Assembly: GCF_016019935.1 (NCBI RefSeq)
Contig: NZ_JAECMT010000002.1
Coordinates: 558,001-622,000 of the forward strand
Source: Paenibacillus sp. GSMTC-2017
GTDB lineage: Bacteria; Bacillota; Bacilli; Paenibacillales; Paenibacillaceae
Direction of reading: 5' to 3'
DNA length: 64,000 nucleotides
Shown: piece by piece, positions 1-9,544 of the stretch
Numbering within the stretch: position 1 is the stretch's first letter
How the letters are laid out: each line of letters begins with the position of its first letter
Translations under genes and position numbers: made by a program
The notes under the pieces: generated by a model
What the model was told of the DNA's origin: nothing
The model's input: the letters and a program-made list of their open reading frames with translations, nothing else
Databases searched by the model: none

Positions 1-195
1 AGGTGCAATAATAACCCCTTCAAGTCCGGTTTCCTCGGCAATTTCTCGCAATGCTGTCTGCTCTACGGTTTCTCCTGCCTCCATCTTTCCTTTTGGAAGC
101 GATACTTTTCCATAACGATCCTGAATAAGCTGAATCTGCAGTTGCCCTTGCTCATTATGGCGGAATACGACTCCACCCGCTGAAATTTCCAACAT
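1..195 (-). CDS. Nudix hydrolase, N-terminal part (cut by window edge)
   Basis: The first 65 codons of a minus-strand gene running off the left edge are present. They carry a complete Nudix box: a Gly after the LPKGK turn, AGET, then REIAEETGL at about residues 50-58, which binds the metal for hydrolysis of nucleoside-diphosphate-linked substrates. The substrate cannot be told from this fragment. It follows mtaB in the same direction, but a hairpin at 240-286 lies between them, so it may be a separate unit. The ATG at 195-193 is preceded by a purine-rich AAGGGGGAAGGG ribosome binding site. Confidence 0.85.
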   Translation of the reverse strand, partial: MLEISAGGVVFRHNEQGQLQIQLIQDRYGKVSLPKGKMEAGETVEQTALREIAEETGLEGVIIAP

Positions 196-239
196 GTCCC
201 TTCCCCCTTGCAACATTTACACTTTAGTATATGCAGCAA

Positions 240-286
240 AGGATTCCTTCATCTTTTCTAATGGGATAGAAAAGGAAAGGAATCCT
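240..286 (-). terminator. Probable terminator after mtaB
   Basis: There are 10-bp arms (AGGATTCCTT at 240-249 and AAGGAATCCT at 277-286) with a second inner pairing of TTTTCT and AGAAAA. On the minus strand only a short TTT follows, so termination may be weak. Confidence 0.5.
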
Positions 287-301
287 GCATTCGTTTCTTG
301 G

Positions 302-1690
302 TTAAGCTTTTATAGCTTCGGGACGCTCAAATACGAAAGAATGAACTTCCGTCTCTTCTGGCGTCATAGCTGGATCTAGTACCCGTAAAAGTTGACCACG
401 GCATTCATTAACACCCGCGTCCGTTATCTTCACACGGCACAACTGACCAATAAGCGCTTCGGTACCGTCAAAGACGACCTGAATGTAGTTGTCCGTGTAA
501 CCGCTGACTAAGCCTTGGCCAGGCGCTCCTTTGTAGTCTCGTTCTGGAATTACATCAAGAACTTTACCTACATACTGCTCTGCATATTGTAGCTGCATCT
601 TCTCAGAGAGATCAATCAATTTATGAACACGTTCATTTTTGATTTCATCGTCCACCTGCTCGTCCATACGAGCTGCTGGTGTGCCAGTACGTTTGGAGTA
701 AGGGAATACATGCATTTCAGCAAATTTTAGATCTTCCATGAATCGGAAGCCATTTTCGAACATTTCTTCTGTCTCTCCAGGGAATCCAACGATAACATCT
801 GTAGTAATCGCAACACCTGGCATCGCTTCATGTAGACGTTTAATTTTGGCTGCGAATTCTTCTGTCGTATATTTTCTCCGCATACGTTTCAGAACGGAGT
901 TTTCTCCTGCTTGCAGCGGAATGTGAAGATGACGGCACATTTTGCTGGAACGATTAAGTACATCTATCATTGCGTCATCTATTTGGCTTGCTTCAATCGA
1001 GCTAATACGAATTCGTTCAAGCCCTTCAACTTTATCGAGGTCCCATAGAAGACTCGTTAAATTGTAGTTTTCCATGTCGTCGCCGTAGCCGCCAGTGTGA
1101 ATGCCCGTTAATACGATTTCTTTATAACCCGCTGCTACTAGTGCTTTCGCTTGCTCTAGTACGCTTTGCGGCTCACGACTTCTTGATAATCCACGGGACC
1201 ACGGGATAATGCAGAATGTACAGAAGTTGTTGCAGCCCTCTTGAATTTTCAAAAATGCACGAGTACGTTCAGCAAAATCTGGTACGTCAAGCTCTTCAAA
1301 AGTACGTGTCTTCATAATGTTGCGTACAGCGTTGACTGGCGTACGATCCGCTTGAATTTGTCCAACAAAAGACATGATCTTTTCTCGATCTTGTGTTCCA
1401 ATAACTAAATCTACACCTTCAATTGCCATTATTTCAGCCGGAGAAGTCTGAGCATAACAGCCTGTTACTGCAATAATTGCATCTGGATTACGTCTTACCG
1501 CGCGACGAATAATTTGGCGACTTTTTTTGTCACCTGTATTCGTAACTGTACATGTATTTACTAAATAAACATCCGCAGTCGACTCGAAATCGACCTGTTC
1601 GTATCCTTCATTTTTGAAAAGCTGCCATATCGCTTCTGTATCATAGAAGTTAACTTTGCAGCCTAATGTATAAAATGCGACCGTTGGCAT
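302..1690 (-). CDS. mtaB: tRNA (N6-threonylcarbamoyladenosine(37)-C2)-methylthiotransferase MtaB
   Basis: This radical-SAM methylthiotransferase converts t6A37 to ms2t6A37 in ANN-decoding tRNAs. Numbering from the upstream ATG at 1699, the N-terminal UPF0004 domain has Cys14, Cys50 and Cys81 for the auxiliary cluster. The radical SAM CX3CX2C motif follows at Cys156, Cys160 and Cys163, and a C-terminal TRAM-like domain completes the roughly 460-aa family architecture. The upstream ATG overlaps the rsmE stop but sits one base from the GGAAGGAG ribosome binding site. The second ATG, at 1690, has about 10 nt spacing and is the more likely start. The gene is translationally coupled to rsmE. Confidence 0.93.
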   Translation of the reverse strand: MPTVAFYTLGCKVNFYDTEAIWQLFKNEGYEQVDFESTADVYLVNTCTVTNTGDKKSRQIIRRAVRRNPDAIIAVTGCYAQTSPAEIMAIEGVDLVIGTQDREKIMSFVGQIQADRTPVNAVRNIMKTRTFEELDVPDFAERTRAFLKIQEGCNNFCTFCIIPWSRGLSRSREPQSVLEQAKALVAAGYKEIVLTGIHTGGYGDDMENYNLTSLLWDLDKVEGLERIRISSIEASQIDDAMIDVLNRSSKMCRHLHIPLQAGENSVLKRMRRKYTTEEFAAKIKRLHEAMPGVAITTDVIVGFPGETEEMFENGFRFMEDLKFAEMHVFPYSKRTGTPAARMDEQVDDEIKNERVHKLIDLSEKMQLQYAEQYVGKVLDVIPERDYKGAPGQGLVSGYTDNYIQVVFDGTEALIGQLCRVKITDAGVNECRGQLLRVLDPAMTPEETEVHSFVFERPEAIKA

Positions 1691-1695
1691 TGTGG

Positions 1696-2493
1696 TCATG
1701 CTCCTTCCATTTCACCGGATTCATATAAAAGACAAGTCAAACCGACAAGCCCTGCTGTTTCTGTACGTAATATCCGTTTACCTAATCCTACAAGAACCGC
1801 TCCCGCAGCTTCCACTTCCACCGCTTCACGTTCTGAGAAACCACCCTCTGGGCCTACCATAAGCAAAATACGAGGACTTACATCGTCTTGTACAAATTCA
1901 TTGTTAATGTTTCTGCTAGCTTTCCATTCACGAACAGCCTTTGCAATCCCTCTGCCATGGGCATCTGCACCTTCACGTTCGTAGCAAAATAAAGCTAGGT
2001 CGTACTGTTCAATAGTCGCAAGCATTTGGCGCCAGCTCTTTACCGACTCTATAGTTGGTATAGTATGTCGGTGCGCTTGTTCAGCAGCCTCTTTAGCAAT
2101 TTTGCCCCAGCGTTCAATGCGCTTCGCTTCCTTCTTGCCGTCGTATTGTACAATGACGCGCTCTGATTCAAACGGTACAAAAGAACTAGCCCCGATCTCT
2201 GTACCTTTCTGAATGACGAGCTCCATCTTGTCCCCTTTTGGCAATCCCTGAGCAATCGTAATCTGCCAAGCTGGTTCACTATCCTGTGCTAGCACTTCGA
2301 TAGCTTTGGCACGTATTTCTAGAGGCGAAACTTCAATAACTACGGCTTTAACTGATCGACCAGCACCGTCACAAACTATGATTTCTTCATCTGGCTTCAT
2401 ACGCATCACACGAGCTGCATGATGGGCATCTTCACCCGTTATCGTAATTGCGCCGTCACGAAATTGTTCCGGCGCTACAAAGTAACGTTGCAT
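1696..2493 (-). CDS. rsmE: 16S rRNA (uracil(1498)-N(3))-methyltransferase RsmE
   Basis: The 265-aa SPOUT methyltransferase methylates U1498 of 16S rRNA in the assembled 30S subunit. It has the family N-terminal PUA-like segment (RYFVAPEQF). The C-terminal knot holds the SAM-binding LMVGPEGGFS near residues 211-220 and the LGKRILRTETA signature near residue 240. The gene lies 75 bp downstream of the site-2 protease gene and overlaps the first candidate start of mtaB. Its length matches the family. Confidence 0.93.
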   Translation of the reverse strand: MQRYFVAPEQFRDGAITITGEDAHHAARVMRMKPDEEIIVCDGAGRSVKAVVIEVSPLEIRAKAIEVLAQDSEPAWQITIAQGLPKGDKMELVIQKGTEIGASSFVPFESERVIVQYDGKKEAKRIERWGKIAKEAAEQAHRHTIPTIESVKSWRQMLATIEQYDLALFCYEREGADAHGRGIAKAVREWKASRNINNEFVQDDVSPRILLMVGPEGGFSEREAVEVEAAGAVLVGLGKRILRTETAGLVGLTCLLYESGEMEGA

Positions 2494-2568
2494 AGTAATT
2501 ACTAACCACCCTTATCCATATTCCATCCTTCATAATAGCATTTATTCGTTAGTAAAATCTATTTGAAT

Positions 2569-3252
2569 CTACGACCATTTAATCGGTGTGAAAATAGAAT
2601 TATAAAATTGTGCTAGCGAGTCAAATATAATATCTGTCAAACCTAGAATTGGATCGAGAGTGACTGCGCGAAGGGGCGGTATAAATACAATCAACAGAAA
2701 AATGATCATACCCCAATGCAAATTTTGATCCAACTTGTATCTGATGCGTAGCGGTAACAAATCTGAAATAATACGGAAACCATCAAGTGGAGGCAATGGA
2801 ATCAAGTTAAATACAAATAACAGTATGTTAATTGTTATCAAATAATAGAAAAAGGTTAAAAGTGCCATAAAAACACCCTCTGAGCTAGAGCTCAGCACAC
2901 CAAATTCATTAAGGATGTAAAATATAAACATCCCAAATGCACCGAGCACTAAATTGCTGACAGGTCCCGCAGCAGATACGATGATGCTCATCGTTCTGCG
3001 ATGCTTAAACCTGCTGGGATTAACAGGAACCGGCTTAGCCCATCCGAATCCTACAATTAATAACAAGATCGAACCCAACAAGTCTAAATGTACCATCGGA
3101 TTCAACGTGACTCTCCCTGCTTTGTGTGCCGTATCATCGCCAAATTTAAAGGCGAAATACGCATGGGCGAACTCATGTATCGTAAATACCATCATTAGTA
3201 CAAGAACTATAAATGGCAGGTGCTCTATGGGATACCACAGAAAATTCTCCAT
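2569..3252 (-). CDS. Site-2 protease family (M50) membrane metalloprotease
   Basis: This 227-aa multi-pass membrane protein has the zinc motif HEFAH at residues 26-30 in the first membrane helix. The third ligand region, NLIPLPPLDGF, is near residues 145-155, which is the signature of the compact M50 group without a PDZ domain. It is expected to cut substrates within the membrane, and the substrate is unknown. The prmA stop (TAG) is followed directly by this ATG, so the two are translationally coupled. It resembles the YwhC group more than the sporulation protease SpoIVFB. Confidence 0.85.
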   Translation of the reverse strand: MENFLWYPIEHLPFIVLVLMMVFTIHEFAHAYFAFKFGDDTAHKAGRVTLNPMVHLDLLGSILLLIVGFGWAKPVPVNPSRFKHRRTMSIIVSAAGPVSNLVLGAFGMFIFYILNEFGVLSSSSEGVFMALLTFFYYLITINILLFVFNLIPLPPLDGFRIISDLLPLRIRYKLDQNLHWGMIIFLLIVFIPPLRAVTLDPILGLTDIIFDSLAQFYNSIFTPIKWS

Positions 3253-4242
3253 CTAGTCTACCTGCGGTTTTCTAGCTACAAATGCGATCCAATCCTCATC
3301 GCGGCGTTTATCGATAATTTGGAATCCAGCGGCAATTAAACCTTCTTCAACGATCGTTTCTTTATTTTTAAATATACCAGAGGCAATATATGTTCCCCCC
3401 GGTTTAAGCGCTTGGTAAACATCATCTAAGAATAATAGGATGATCTCCGCTAATATGTTAGCGACTACAAGATCAACAGGTACTGTAACTTGAAGGGCAG
3501 ATGTTCCTTCTGCTGTAGATTGATCTTCACGAAGTACACCAAGCAAATCACTTAGTCTAACCTCAATCTTCTCTGACAAGCTGTTCAGATGAGCATTTTC
3601 TTTTGCACTAGAAACAGCGACCGGATCAAGATCAAGAGCAAGTACACTTTTTGCCCCAAGTAGACAAGCACCGATTGCTAGTATTCCAGAACCAGTACCT
3701 ACATCAATTACTTCTTCTCCACCGCGTACTACGGACTCTAACGTCTGCAAACAAAGTGCTGTAGTTGGGTGAGTTCCTGTACCAAATGCCATTCCAGGAT
3801 CAAGTTCGATAATACGTTCGCCTTCACTTGCCTCATACTCTTCCCATGTAGGCTTTATCGTTAATGTATCTGATACACGAATTGGTTTAAAATAAGCTTT
3901 CCAAGCATTTGCCCAGTCTTCATCATCTACTTGAGCGACTGCATAAACAACTTCTCCAGTATCAATATCAAACTCTTTTAGCTGCTCAACACGAGGTTTA
4001 AGTGATTCCATTAACTCCTCAGTATCGACATCTTCAGAGAAATATCCCTTAATGACTGCTTGGCCTTCAGGTATATCGTTAAACGGCAGTTCGTACCACT
4101 GTCCGAATGAAGTATCACGTTTTTTGTTTAGCGTCCCTGATTCCTCAATAGAGACTCCCCCTGCACCAAGCTCATGCAAGAAATTTGAGATCATTTCGAT
4201 TGATTCTTCCGTTGTTGATATTGTAATTTCATTCCATTTCAT
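3253..4242 (-). CDS. prmA: Ribosomal protein L11 methyltransferase PrmA
   Basis: PrmA is a class I SAM-dependent methyltransferase that trimethylates ribosomal protein L11. The 329-aa product has an N-terminal L11-recognition domain. The family signature LDPGMAFGTGTHPTT lies near residues 148-162, motif I DVGTGSG near 180, and the NILAEII segment near 265. It follows the dnaJ cluster, as in other Bacillales, and is coupled to the site-2 protease gene. The ATG has a good GGAGG site. Confidence 0.95.
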   Translation of the reverse strand: MKWNEITISTTEESIEMISNFLHELGAGGVSIEESGTLNKKRDTSFGQWYELPFNDIPEGQAVIKGYFSEDVDTEELMESLKPRVEQLKEFDIDTGEVVYAVAQVDDEDWANAWKAYFKPIRVSDTLTIKPTWEEYEASEGERIIELDPGMAFGTGTHPTTALCLQTLESVVRGGEEVIDVGTGSGILAIGACLLGAKSVLALDLDPVAVSSAKENAHLNSLSEKIEVRLSDLLGVLREDQSTAEGTSALQVTVPVDLVVANILAEIILLFLDDVYQALKPGGTYIASGIFKNKETIVEEGLIAAGFQIIDKRRDEDWIAFVARKPQVD

Positions 4243-4307
4243 ATGTGTTGCCTCCTAGAGTAAAAAATACCTATCCTCTATTGTACACCAGAGAGTGTAC
4301 TCAGCAC

Positions 4308-4343
4308 AAAAAAATGGCGTAAAACCGATTTCGGTTATACGCC
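4308..4343 (-). terminator. Rho-independent terminator after the YfhD-like gene
   Basis: A GGCGTATAACCGA stem pairs with CGGTTTTACGCC and is followed on the minus strand by ATTTTTTT. Confidence 0.85.
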
Positions 4344-4355
4344 ACTTCCTTTGGG

Positions 4356-4514
4356 TTATTGCTCTTCATTCCTCTGATCTGCTTCATTCGCACGTTGCTG
4401 AGCTTTGCGATCAGCCTCATCAGCTAGCTCTTCTGAAAATTCCACATCTTCATTTTTTCCGATAGGAAGTTCAGCAAAATTTTGTTTCTCCAAATCATTG
4501 TTTTCAGTCGACAT
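4356..4514 (-). CDS. YfhD-like small acidic protein
   Basis: This 52-aa ORF has an excellent AAGGAGG ribosome binding site 6 nt before the ATG at 4514 and its own terminator, so I regard it as a real gene. The product is charged and polar. It contains KNEDVEFSEELADEADRKA, which I recognise as the conserved core of the YfhD family of small Bacillales proteins. The family's function is not established. The gene lies between dnaJ and prmA and is separated from both by terminators or spacers. Confidence 0.75.
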   Translation of the reverse strand: MSTENNDLEKQNFAELPIGKNEDVEFSEELADEADRKAQQRANEADQRNEEQ

Positions 4515-4589
4515 CGATGAACCTCCTTCATTTTTCTGAGAATCTTTCCCTCACTACACTATCATGTACATTCGACTGGAAAACTATGC

Positions 4590-4627
4590 AAAAAAAAGAC
4601 GTTCCGCGTTATTCACCGCGGAACGCC
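4590..4627 (-). terminator. Terminator overlapping the dnaJ stop codon
   Basis: GGCGTTCCGCG pairs with CGCGGAACGTC (one mismatch) and is followed by TTTTTTTT on the minus strand. The dnaJ TAA lies in the loop. It closes the hrcA-grpE-dnaK-dnaJ operon. Confidence 0.9.
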
Positions 4628-5739
4628 TTTTTCATACGTTCAAAAATAGATTCATGATGTTCGCCTTGTTCATTCGTAGATTGACCACTAATACCTCCGA
4701 ATTGACGCAATAATTCTTTTTGTTCATCAGATAGTTTCGTAGGCGTTACGATCGTCACTTTAACATGCTGATCTCCAGTTCCATGACCTCTAAGCTTAGG
4801 GACACCTTTACCTTTTAGTCTGAAATAGGTTCCTGTTTGTGTACCTGCTGGAACTTTAAGCTTCACTTTCTCCGTAAGCGTAGGGATTTCAACTTCATCA
4901 CCTAATGCAGCTTGAACGAAAGTAAGAGGTACTTCACAATATATATCGTCGCCATCACGTTCGAAGAACTCATGCGATTTCACTCGGATAACGATATACA
5001 AGTCTCCAGCTGGGCCACCGCGCAGACCGCCTTCACCTTCACCCGACATACGAATTTGTGCGCCTTCATCAACACCAGCAGGAATATTAATTTTGATACG
5101 ACGCTGCTTTTTCACTTTTCCTGCGCCGTGACATGAGCCACATTTCTCACGAATAATTTGACCTGTACCGCTACATGTCGTACATGCTCTGCGGTTAACC
5201 ATACGACCAAATGGTGTATTTTGAACGACCTCTTGTTGTCCAGCTCCACGACAAGTCGAACAAGTCTCAGGTTTTGTACCTGGCTTAGCACCCGTTCCGA
5301 AACAAGTATCACACGATTCCGTTCTTGGAATTGTAATTTCAGTTTCTTTACCAAATACAGCTTCCTTAAACTCTACAGTCATCGTGTATTGAAGGTCACT
5401 ACCGCGTTGCGGAGCATTCGGATCACGTCTGCCACCACCACCGCCACCGAAAAACATATCGAAAATATCGCCGAAACCGCCACCAAAGTCGCCAGCTCCG
5501 CCACCCATACCTTGATTAGGATCAACATGTCCGAAACGGTCATAAGTGGAACGTTTCCCATCATCACTTAGAACATCATAGGCTTCTTTCACTTCTTTAA
5601 ACTTTGTTTCGGCATCTGCCGCTTTGTTTACGTCTGGATGATATTCCCTAGCAAGCTTACGATATGACTTTTTAATATCATCAGCAGAAGCGTCTTTTCC
5701 TACTCCTAACACTTCATAAAAATCACGTTTGTTAGCCAC
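4609..5739 (-). CDS. dnaJ: Molecular chaperone DnaJ (Hsp40)
   Basis: This J-domain co-chaperone stimulates the DnaK ATPase and delivers unfolded substrates. The 376-aa product shows the J domain with HPD near residues 34-36. A Gly/Phe-rich linker follows (residues 75-110, with a long Gly run). Four CXXCXGXG zinc modules lie near residues 143-205, then the C-terminal substrate-binding domains. Translation starts at GTG (5739-5737), 8 nt after a GGGGGTGA site. It is the last gene of the CIRCE-controlled heat-shock operon. Confidence 0.97.
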   Translation of the reverse strand: MANKRDFYEVLGVGKDASADDIKKSYRKLAREYHPDVNKAADAETKFKEVKEAYDVLSDDGKRSTYDRFGHVDPNQGMGGGAGDFGGGFGDIFDMFFGGGGGGRRDPNAPQRGSDLQYTMTVEFKEAVFGKETEITIPRTESCDTCFGTGAKPGTKPETCSTCRGAGQQEVVQNTPFGRMVNRRACTTCSGTGQIIREKCGSCHGAGKVKKQRRIKINIPAGVDEGAQIRMSGEGEGGLRGGPAGDLYIVIRVKSHEFFERDGDDIYCEVPLTFVQAALGDEVEIPTLTEKVKLKVPAGTQTGTYFRLKGKGVPKLRGHGTGDQHVKVTIVTPTKLSDEQKELLRQFGGISGQSTNEQGEHHESIFERMKKAFRGE

Positions 5740-5789
5740 TTGATCTCACCCCCGTTATAAAAAATAATGATGCCATAACGCACGAAAGG

Positions 5790-5822
5790 AGGTCAAAGAC
5801 AGGAAACGCCTGTCCTTGACCT
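5790..5822 (-). other. dnaK-dnaJ intergenic hairpin
   Basis: Fourteen-nt arms (AGGTCAAAGACAGG and CCTGTCCTTGACCT, one mismatch) enclose a 5-nt loop. On the minus strand the stem is followed by CCTTTCG and no real U-tract, so it is more likely an mRNA-stability or attenuation structure than a full terminator. Confidence 0.6.
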
Positions 5823-5836
5823 CTCGCCCGCTTTTC

Positions 5837-7678
5837 TTACTTCTTATCGTCTACAACTTCATAGTCGGCGTCAACTACGTTGTCTTTTCCTCTTGCATTA
5901 GAAGCGTCGCCTTCAGCTCCACCTTGAGCAGCACCAGCATCTTGCGAAGCTTGCTCGTAAAGTTTAACGGACAATTGTTGTACAATTTCCGTTAGCTCTT
6001 CCGTAGCAGCAGTAATTTGCTCTAGTTCATTCGTTGCGACTGCAGCTACAACTTTTTCTTTAGCAGCATTCGCTTTTTCGATTTCGGAAGGATCAACTTT
6101 GTCTCCCAAATCTTTAATCGTCTTGTCAACTGAATAAATTAGCTGATCAGCAGCGTTTTTCGCTTCAACCAATTCACGGTTTTTGCGATCTTCTTCTGCA
6201 TTAAGTTCAGCATCCTTCATCATTTGCTCGATTTCTGCATCGCTTAAACCGCTTGAAGAAGTGATCGTAATTTTTTGGCTCTTGCCTGTACCTTTATCAA
6301 GAGCAGACACGTTAACGATACCGTTCGCATCAATATCGAAAGTAACTTCGATTTGCGGTACACCGCGTGGTGCTAGTGGAATATCGTTTAGTGTAAAGCG
6401 ACCAAGCGTCTTATTACCATTTGCCATGGAACGCTCACCTTGAAGGACATGGATTTCAACGCCAGGCTGATTGTCAGCGTATGTTGAATATACTTGCGAT
6501 TTACTTGTAGGAATCGTCGTGTTACGGTCGATCATCTTCGTAAATACGCCGCCAGCTGTTTCGATACCAAGGGACAAAGGAGTAACGTCTAGCAATACAA
6601 CGCCAGTCACATCACCTGTTAGTACGCCCGCTTGTACTGCTGCACCTAATGCAACAACTTCATCCGGGTTAACGCCTTTATGTGGATCTTTACCAATAAG
6701 CTTCTTAACTGCATCCTGAACGGCAGGAATACGAGTGGATCCACCTACTAGAACGACTTTATCGATATCGTTAGGAGTCATACCTGCATCGCTAAGTGCT
6801 TGGCGAGTAGGACCTAGTGTACGCTCAACCAATGTAGCTGAAAGCTCATCGAATTTCGCACGAGTCAAGTTCATCTCAAGATGCTGAGGAACGCCATCTA
6901 CCATTGTAATAAATGGCAAAGAGATTGTTGAAGTCATAACGCCAGACAATTCTTTTTTCGCTTTTTCAGCAGCATCTTTCAAACGTTGAACTGCGCCTTT
7001 ATCTTTAGAAAGATCAATTCCTTGATCCTTCTTGAACTCAGCAACTAGGTGATCGATTACAACTTGGTCAAAGTCATCTCCACCAAGTTTGTTGTCGCCG
7101 CTTGTCGCTTTTACTTCAAAGAAACCATCGCCAAGCTCAAGGATGGAAACGTCGAATGTACCGCCGCCAAGGTCATAAACTAAAATCGTTTGATCTTCTG
7201 TTTTCTCAAGGCCGTATGCTAGTGCTGCAGCAGTTGGCTCGTTGACAATACGAAGAACTTCTAGACCAGCAATTTTGCCTGCATCTTTAGTAGCTTGACG
7301 CTGGCTATCGTTGAAATATGCTGGAACTGTAATTACCGCTTGTGTTACAGATTGACCCAAGTATGCTTCTGCATCGGATTTAAGCTTTTGCAAGATGATT
7401 GCAGAAATTTCTTGTGGTGTATATTCTTTATCATCGATTTTTTCTTTGTGGCTTGTGCCAATATGACGCTTAATCGAACTAATTGTGCGATCAGGGTTTG
7501 TAATAGCTTGACGCTTAGCCGTTTCACCAACTACACGTTCGCCATCTTTTTTGAAACCTACAACAGATGGTGTTGTGCGATTGCCTTCTGGATTCGGGAT
7601 AACTACAGCTTCGCCGCCTTCCATTACTGCAACGCAAGAGTTTGTTGTTCCTAAGTCTATACCAATAACTTTACTCAT
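5837..7678 (-). CDS. dnaK: Molecular chaperone DnaK (Hsp70)
   Basis: This ATP-dependent Hsp70 chaperone has 613 aa. Its N-terminal ATPase domain carries [10 protein letters not shown] (5-14), the phosphate-2 motif YDLGGGTFD near 170-180 and [10 protein letters not shown] near 310. The substrate-binding domain and helical lid follow, ending in the acidic [11 protein letters not shown] tail. The length is typical of Gram-positive DnaK, which lacks a stretch found in the Gram-negative ATPase domain. It is third in the hrcA operon and has an AAGGAGG site. Confidence 0.98.
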   Translation of the reverse strand: MSKVIGIDLGTTNSCVAVMEGGEAVVIPNPEGNRTTPSVVGFKKDGERVVGETAKRQAITNPDRTISSIKRHIGTSHKEKIDDKEYTPQEISAIILQKLKSDAEAYLGQSVTQAVITVPAYFNDSQRQATKDAGKIAGLEVLRIVNEPTAAALAYGLEKTEDQTILVYDLGGGTFDVSILELGDGFFEVKATSGDNKLGGDDFDQVVIDHLVAEFKKDQGIDLSKDKGAVQRLKDAAEKAKKELSGVMTSTISLPFITMVDGVPQHLEMNLTRAKFDELSATLVERTLGPTRQALSDAGMTPNDIDKVVLVGGSTRIPAVQDAVKKLIGKDPHKGVNPDEVVALGAAVQAGVLTGDVTGVVLLDVTPLSLGIETAGGVFTKMIDRNTTIPTSKSQVYSTYADNQPGVEIHVLQGERSMANGNKTLGRFTLNDIPLAPRGVPQIEVTFDIDANGIVNVSALDKGTGKSQKITITSSSGLSDAEIEQMMKDAELNAEEDRKNRELVEAKNAADQLIYSVDKTIKDLGDKVDPSEIEKANAAKEKVVAAVATNELEQITAATEELTEIVQQLSVKLYEQASQDAGAAQGGAEGDASNARGKDNVVDADYEVVDDKK

Positions 7679-7781
7679 CGTTTAAGTTCCTCCTTGTGAA
7701 TTGTAATCATATATAAGCGCATATGGTTCGTTTGAAAAAACTGTGTCCATATATTGCGCAATCATGTCATCCTTAGTAATT

Positions 7782-8336
7782 CTAGCTGCTAACTTTAACC
7801 ATTGCAGGACGTAACACTTTATCTTTCAAAATGTAGCCCTTCTGAACTTCCTCGACAACGATACCTTCTTCATGCTCATCAGATTCGACTTGCATAATCG
7901 CTTGATGGAACTCAGGATTAAACGGCTCACCAACTACTTCCATTGGCTTAAGACCTTCCTGCTCGAGCGTTTGGGACAATTGACGGAAGATCATATCTAC
8001 GCCTTTTGCAAGCGATTCGAAGTCGTTATTTGCAGAGGAAGCTGCAATTGCACGCTCGAAATTATCGACAATTGGTAGCAATTGACCAATCAACTTCATT
8101 GAAGCGTATTGACCTAGCTCTTCCTTCTCCTTAAGCGTACGGCGACGGAAATTATCGAAGTCTGCTTGTGCTCTTAAGTATCGTTGCTGTTGCTCCTCTA
8201 CTTGTTTCACAAGCTCCTCATAACGGCTATCAATGCCCTCTTCGGAAACCTCTTGTTCAACTGTAGTTTGCTCATTAGTTGTTTCATCCACTACTGTATC
8301 TACTGCTTCATTATGTTGTTCCTTCGTACTCACCAT
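7782..8336 (-). CDS. grpE: Nucleotide exchange factor GrpE
   Basis: GrpE is the nucleotide-exchange factor for DnaK. The 184-aa protein has an acidic N-terminal tail (residues 1-35) and a long coiled coil with RAQADFDNFRRRT near 55-67. The beta domain near its end contains GEPFNPEFHQAIMQVES. The start ATG at 8336 has a GGAGGTGAT site. It follows hrcA across a 92-bp gap that contains a duplicated palindromic element (8350-8424). Confidence 0.96.
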   Translation of the reverse strand: MVSTKEQHNEAVDTVVDETTNEQTTVEQEVSEEGIDSRYEELVKQVEEQQQRYLRAQADFDNFRRRTLKEKEELGQYASMKLIGQLLPIVDNFERAIAASSANNDFESLAKGVDMIFRQLSQTLEQEGLKPMEVVGEPFNPEFHQAIMQVESDEHEEGIVVEEVQKGYILKDKVLRPAMVKVSS

Positions 8337-8349
8337 ATCACCTCCTTCA

Positions 8350-8424
8350 AAAATTTACGAAGTAATTATTACCTCGAAAGCATTGACTTTAAAATTTACG
8401 AAGTAATTATTACTTCGAAAGCAT
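8350..8424. repeat. Direct duplication of a palindromic element between hrcA and grpE
   Basis: Two 34-nt copies (8350-8383 and 8391-8424, period 41) differ at one base. Each contains a self-complementary core CGAAGTAATTATTAC(C/T)TCG. The second copy is a perfect 9-bp inverted repeat around a 1-nt centre, and the first has one mismatch. The pair lies within the hrcA operon transcript. Confidence 0.85.
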
Positions 8425-8428
8425 CATC

Positions 8429-9454
8429 TTACTTATACCATCGACTGAGCAACGTACCCATATCTTTGGACATTAAATCAAGCAAGCTAATTACTTTTCC
8501 ATATTCCATTCGAGTTGGGCCAAGAATACCAATAGTACCAAGAGCTTCACCATCTATAGAGTATGTTGCAGTAATCAAGCTGCAATCGCTAATCGCCTTG
8601 TGGTCATTTTCTGTCCCGATACGAACTTGTATACCCGACGGGAGCGTAGAGAACATTTTCATAATTGTGGGTGTTTCATCCAGCAGGTCAAGAATCGTTT
8701 TTACTTTATCAACGTCCTTAAATTCTGGTTGAGATAACATATTTGTTGTTCCGCCTAAGAAGACCCTTTGCTCTTCATCGTTTGAAAGTGCACTGTCGAG
8801 TACGCTGAGCAGTTGCTCAAAATGATCAACATGTCGATCGAGTTCCTGACCAACCTCACTATACAACTTCGCTTTCAATCTAATAAGCGGTACACCAACA
8901 AGTTTCGTATTTAAGATGTTAACAATCTTCTGCATATCGTCCAAATTCAGATCCGGTGGAATCGAAATCGTTCGATTCTCTACATGTCCCGTATTCGTGA
9001 CGATAATGGCAACAGCAGAAGTATCATTAAGCGGCACAAGACCAAAATGTTTAAGTGAAGTGTTATAAAGCTCCGGCCCGAGCAAAATGGACGTATAGTT
9101 CGTCATATTTGAAAGAATCATTGCCGTCTGTTGTATAACCTGCTCCATTTGGTTCATCTTGTCTGTTACGAATGAACGAACAACCCCCACGTCTTCATCG
9201 TTAACTTGTTTCAATTGAATCAAATTATCGACATAGTAGCGGTATCCCTTCGTGGATGGTACGCGTCCAGCAGATGTGTGCGGCTGTTCCAGAAAACCAA
9301 GCTCTTCAAGGTCAGCCATCTCATTCCGAATCGTTGCCGGACTGAAACCAACATCCCCGCGCTTTGAAATGCTGCGTGAACCTACTGGCTCAGCAAAGCG
9401 GATATAGTCATCTACGATAGCATTTAATATCATACGTTGTCGATCCGTCAGCAT
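8429..9454 (-). CDS. hrcA: Heat-inducible transcription repressor HrcA
   Basis: HrcA represses the chaperone operon by binding CIRCE. The 341-aa protein has an N-terminal winged helix with the signature SPATIRNEMADLEELGFLEQPHTSAGR, followed by a GAF-like domain and the C-terminal GVLGPxRMEY-type motif (here GILGPTRMEYGKV). The open frame extends upstream to 9514, but that would place the start inside CIRCE. The ATG at 9454 has GGAGGGAT 6 nt upstream and begins at the conserved MLTDRQRMIL. It is first in the operon and autoregulated. Confidence 0.95.
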   Translation of the reverse strand: MLTDRQRMILNAIVDDYIRFAEPVGSRSISKRGDVGFSPATIRNEMADLEELGFLEQPHTSAGRVPSTKGYRYYVDNLIQLKQVNDEDVGVVRSFVTDKMNQMEQVIQQTAMILSNMTNYTSILLGPELYNTSLKHFGLVPLNDTSAVAIIVTNTGHVENRTISIPPDLNLDDMQKIVNILNTKLVGVPLIRLKAKLYSEVGQELDRHVDHFEQLLSVLDSALSNDEEQRVFLGGTTNMLSQPEFKDVDKVKTILDLLDETPTIMKMFSTLPSGIQVRIGTENDHKAISDCSLITATYSIDGEALGTIGILGPTRMEYGKVISLLDLMSKDMGTLLSRWYK

Positions 9455-9507
9455 CTCTATCCCTCCACGATTTTTGATTGGGTCTTCGTCATTTTGCATC
9501 CTCTTCG

Positions 9508-9534
9508 TTAGCACTCAACTCCAATGAGTGCTAA
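9508..9534 (-). promoter_or_regulatory. CIRCE operator (HrcA binding site)
   Basis: An exact consensus TTAGCACTC-N9-GAGTGCTAA lies between the promoter and the hrcA start, so HrcA controls the whole hrcA-grpE-dnaK-dnaJ operon. Confidence 0.98.
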
Positions 9535-9544
9535 TCACTAATAC

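Noticed and set aside
7295..7654. 119-codon plus-strand frame opposite dnaK
   Set aside because: Antisense shadow of a conserved gene; Cys/Phe/Asn-rich translation, no ribosome binding site.
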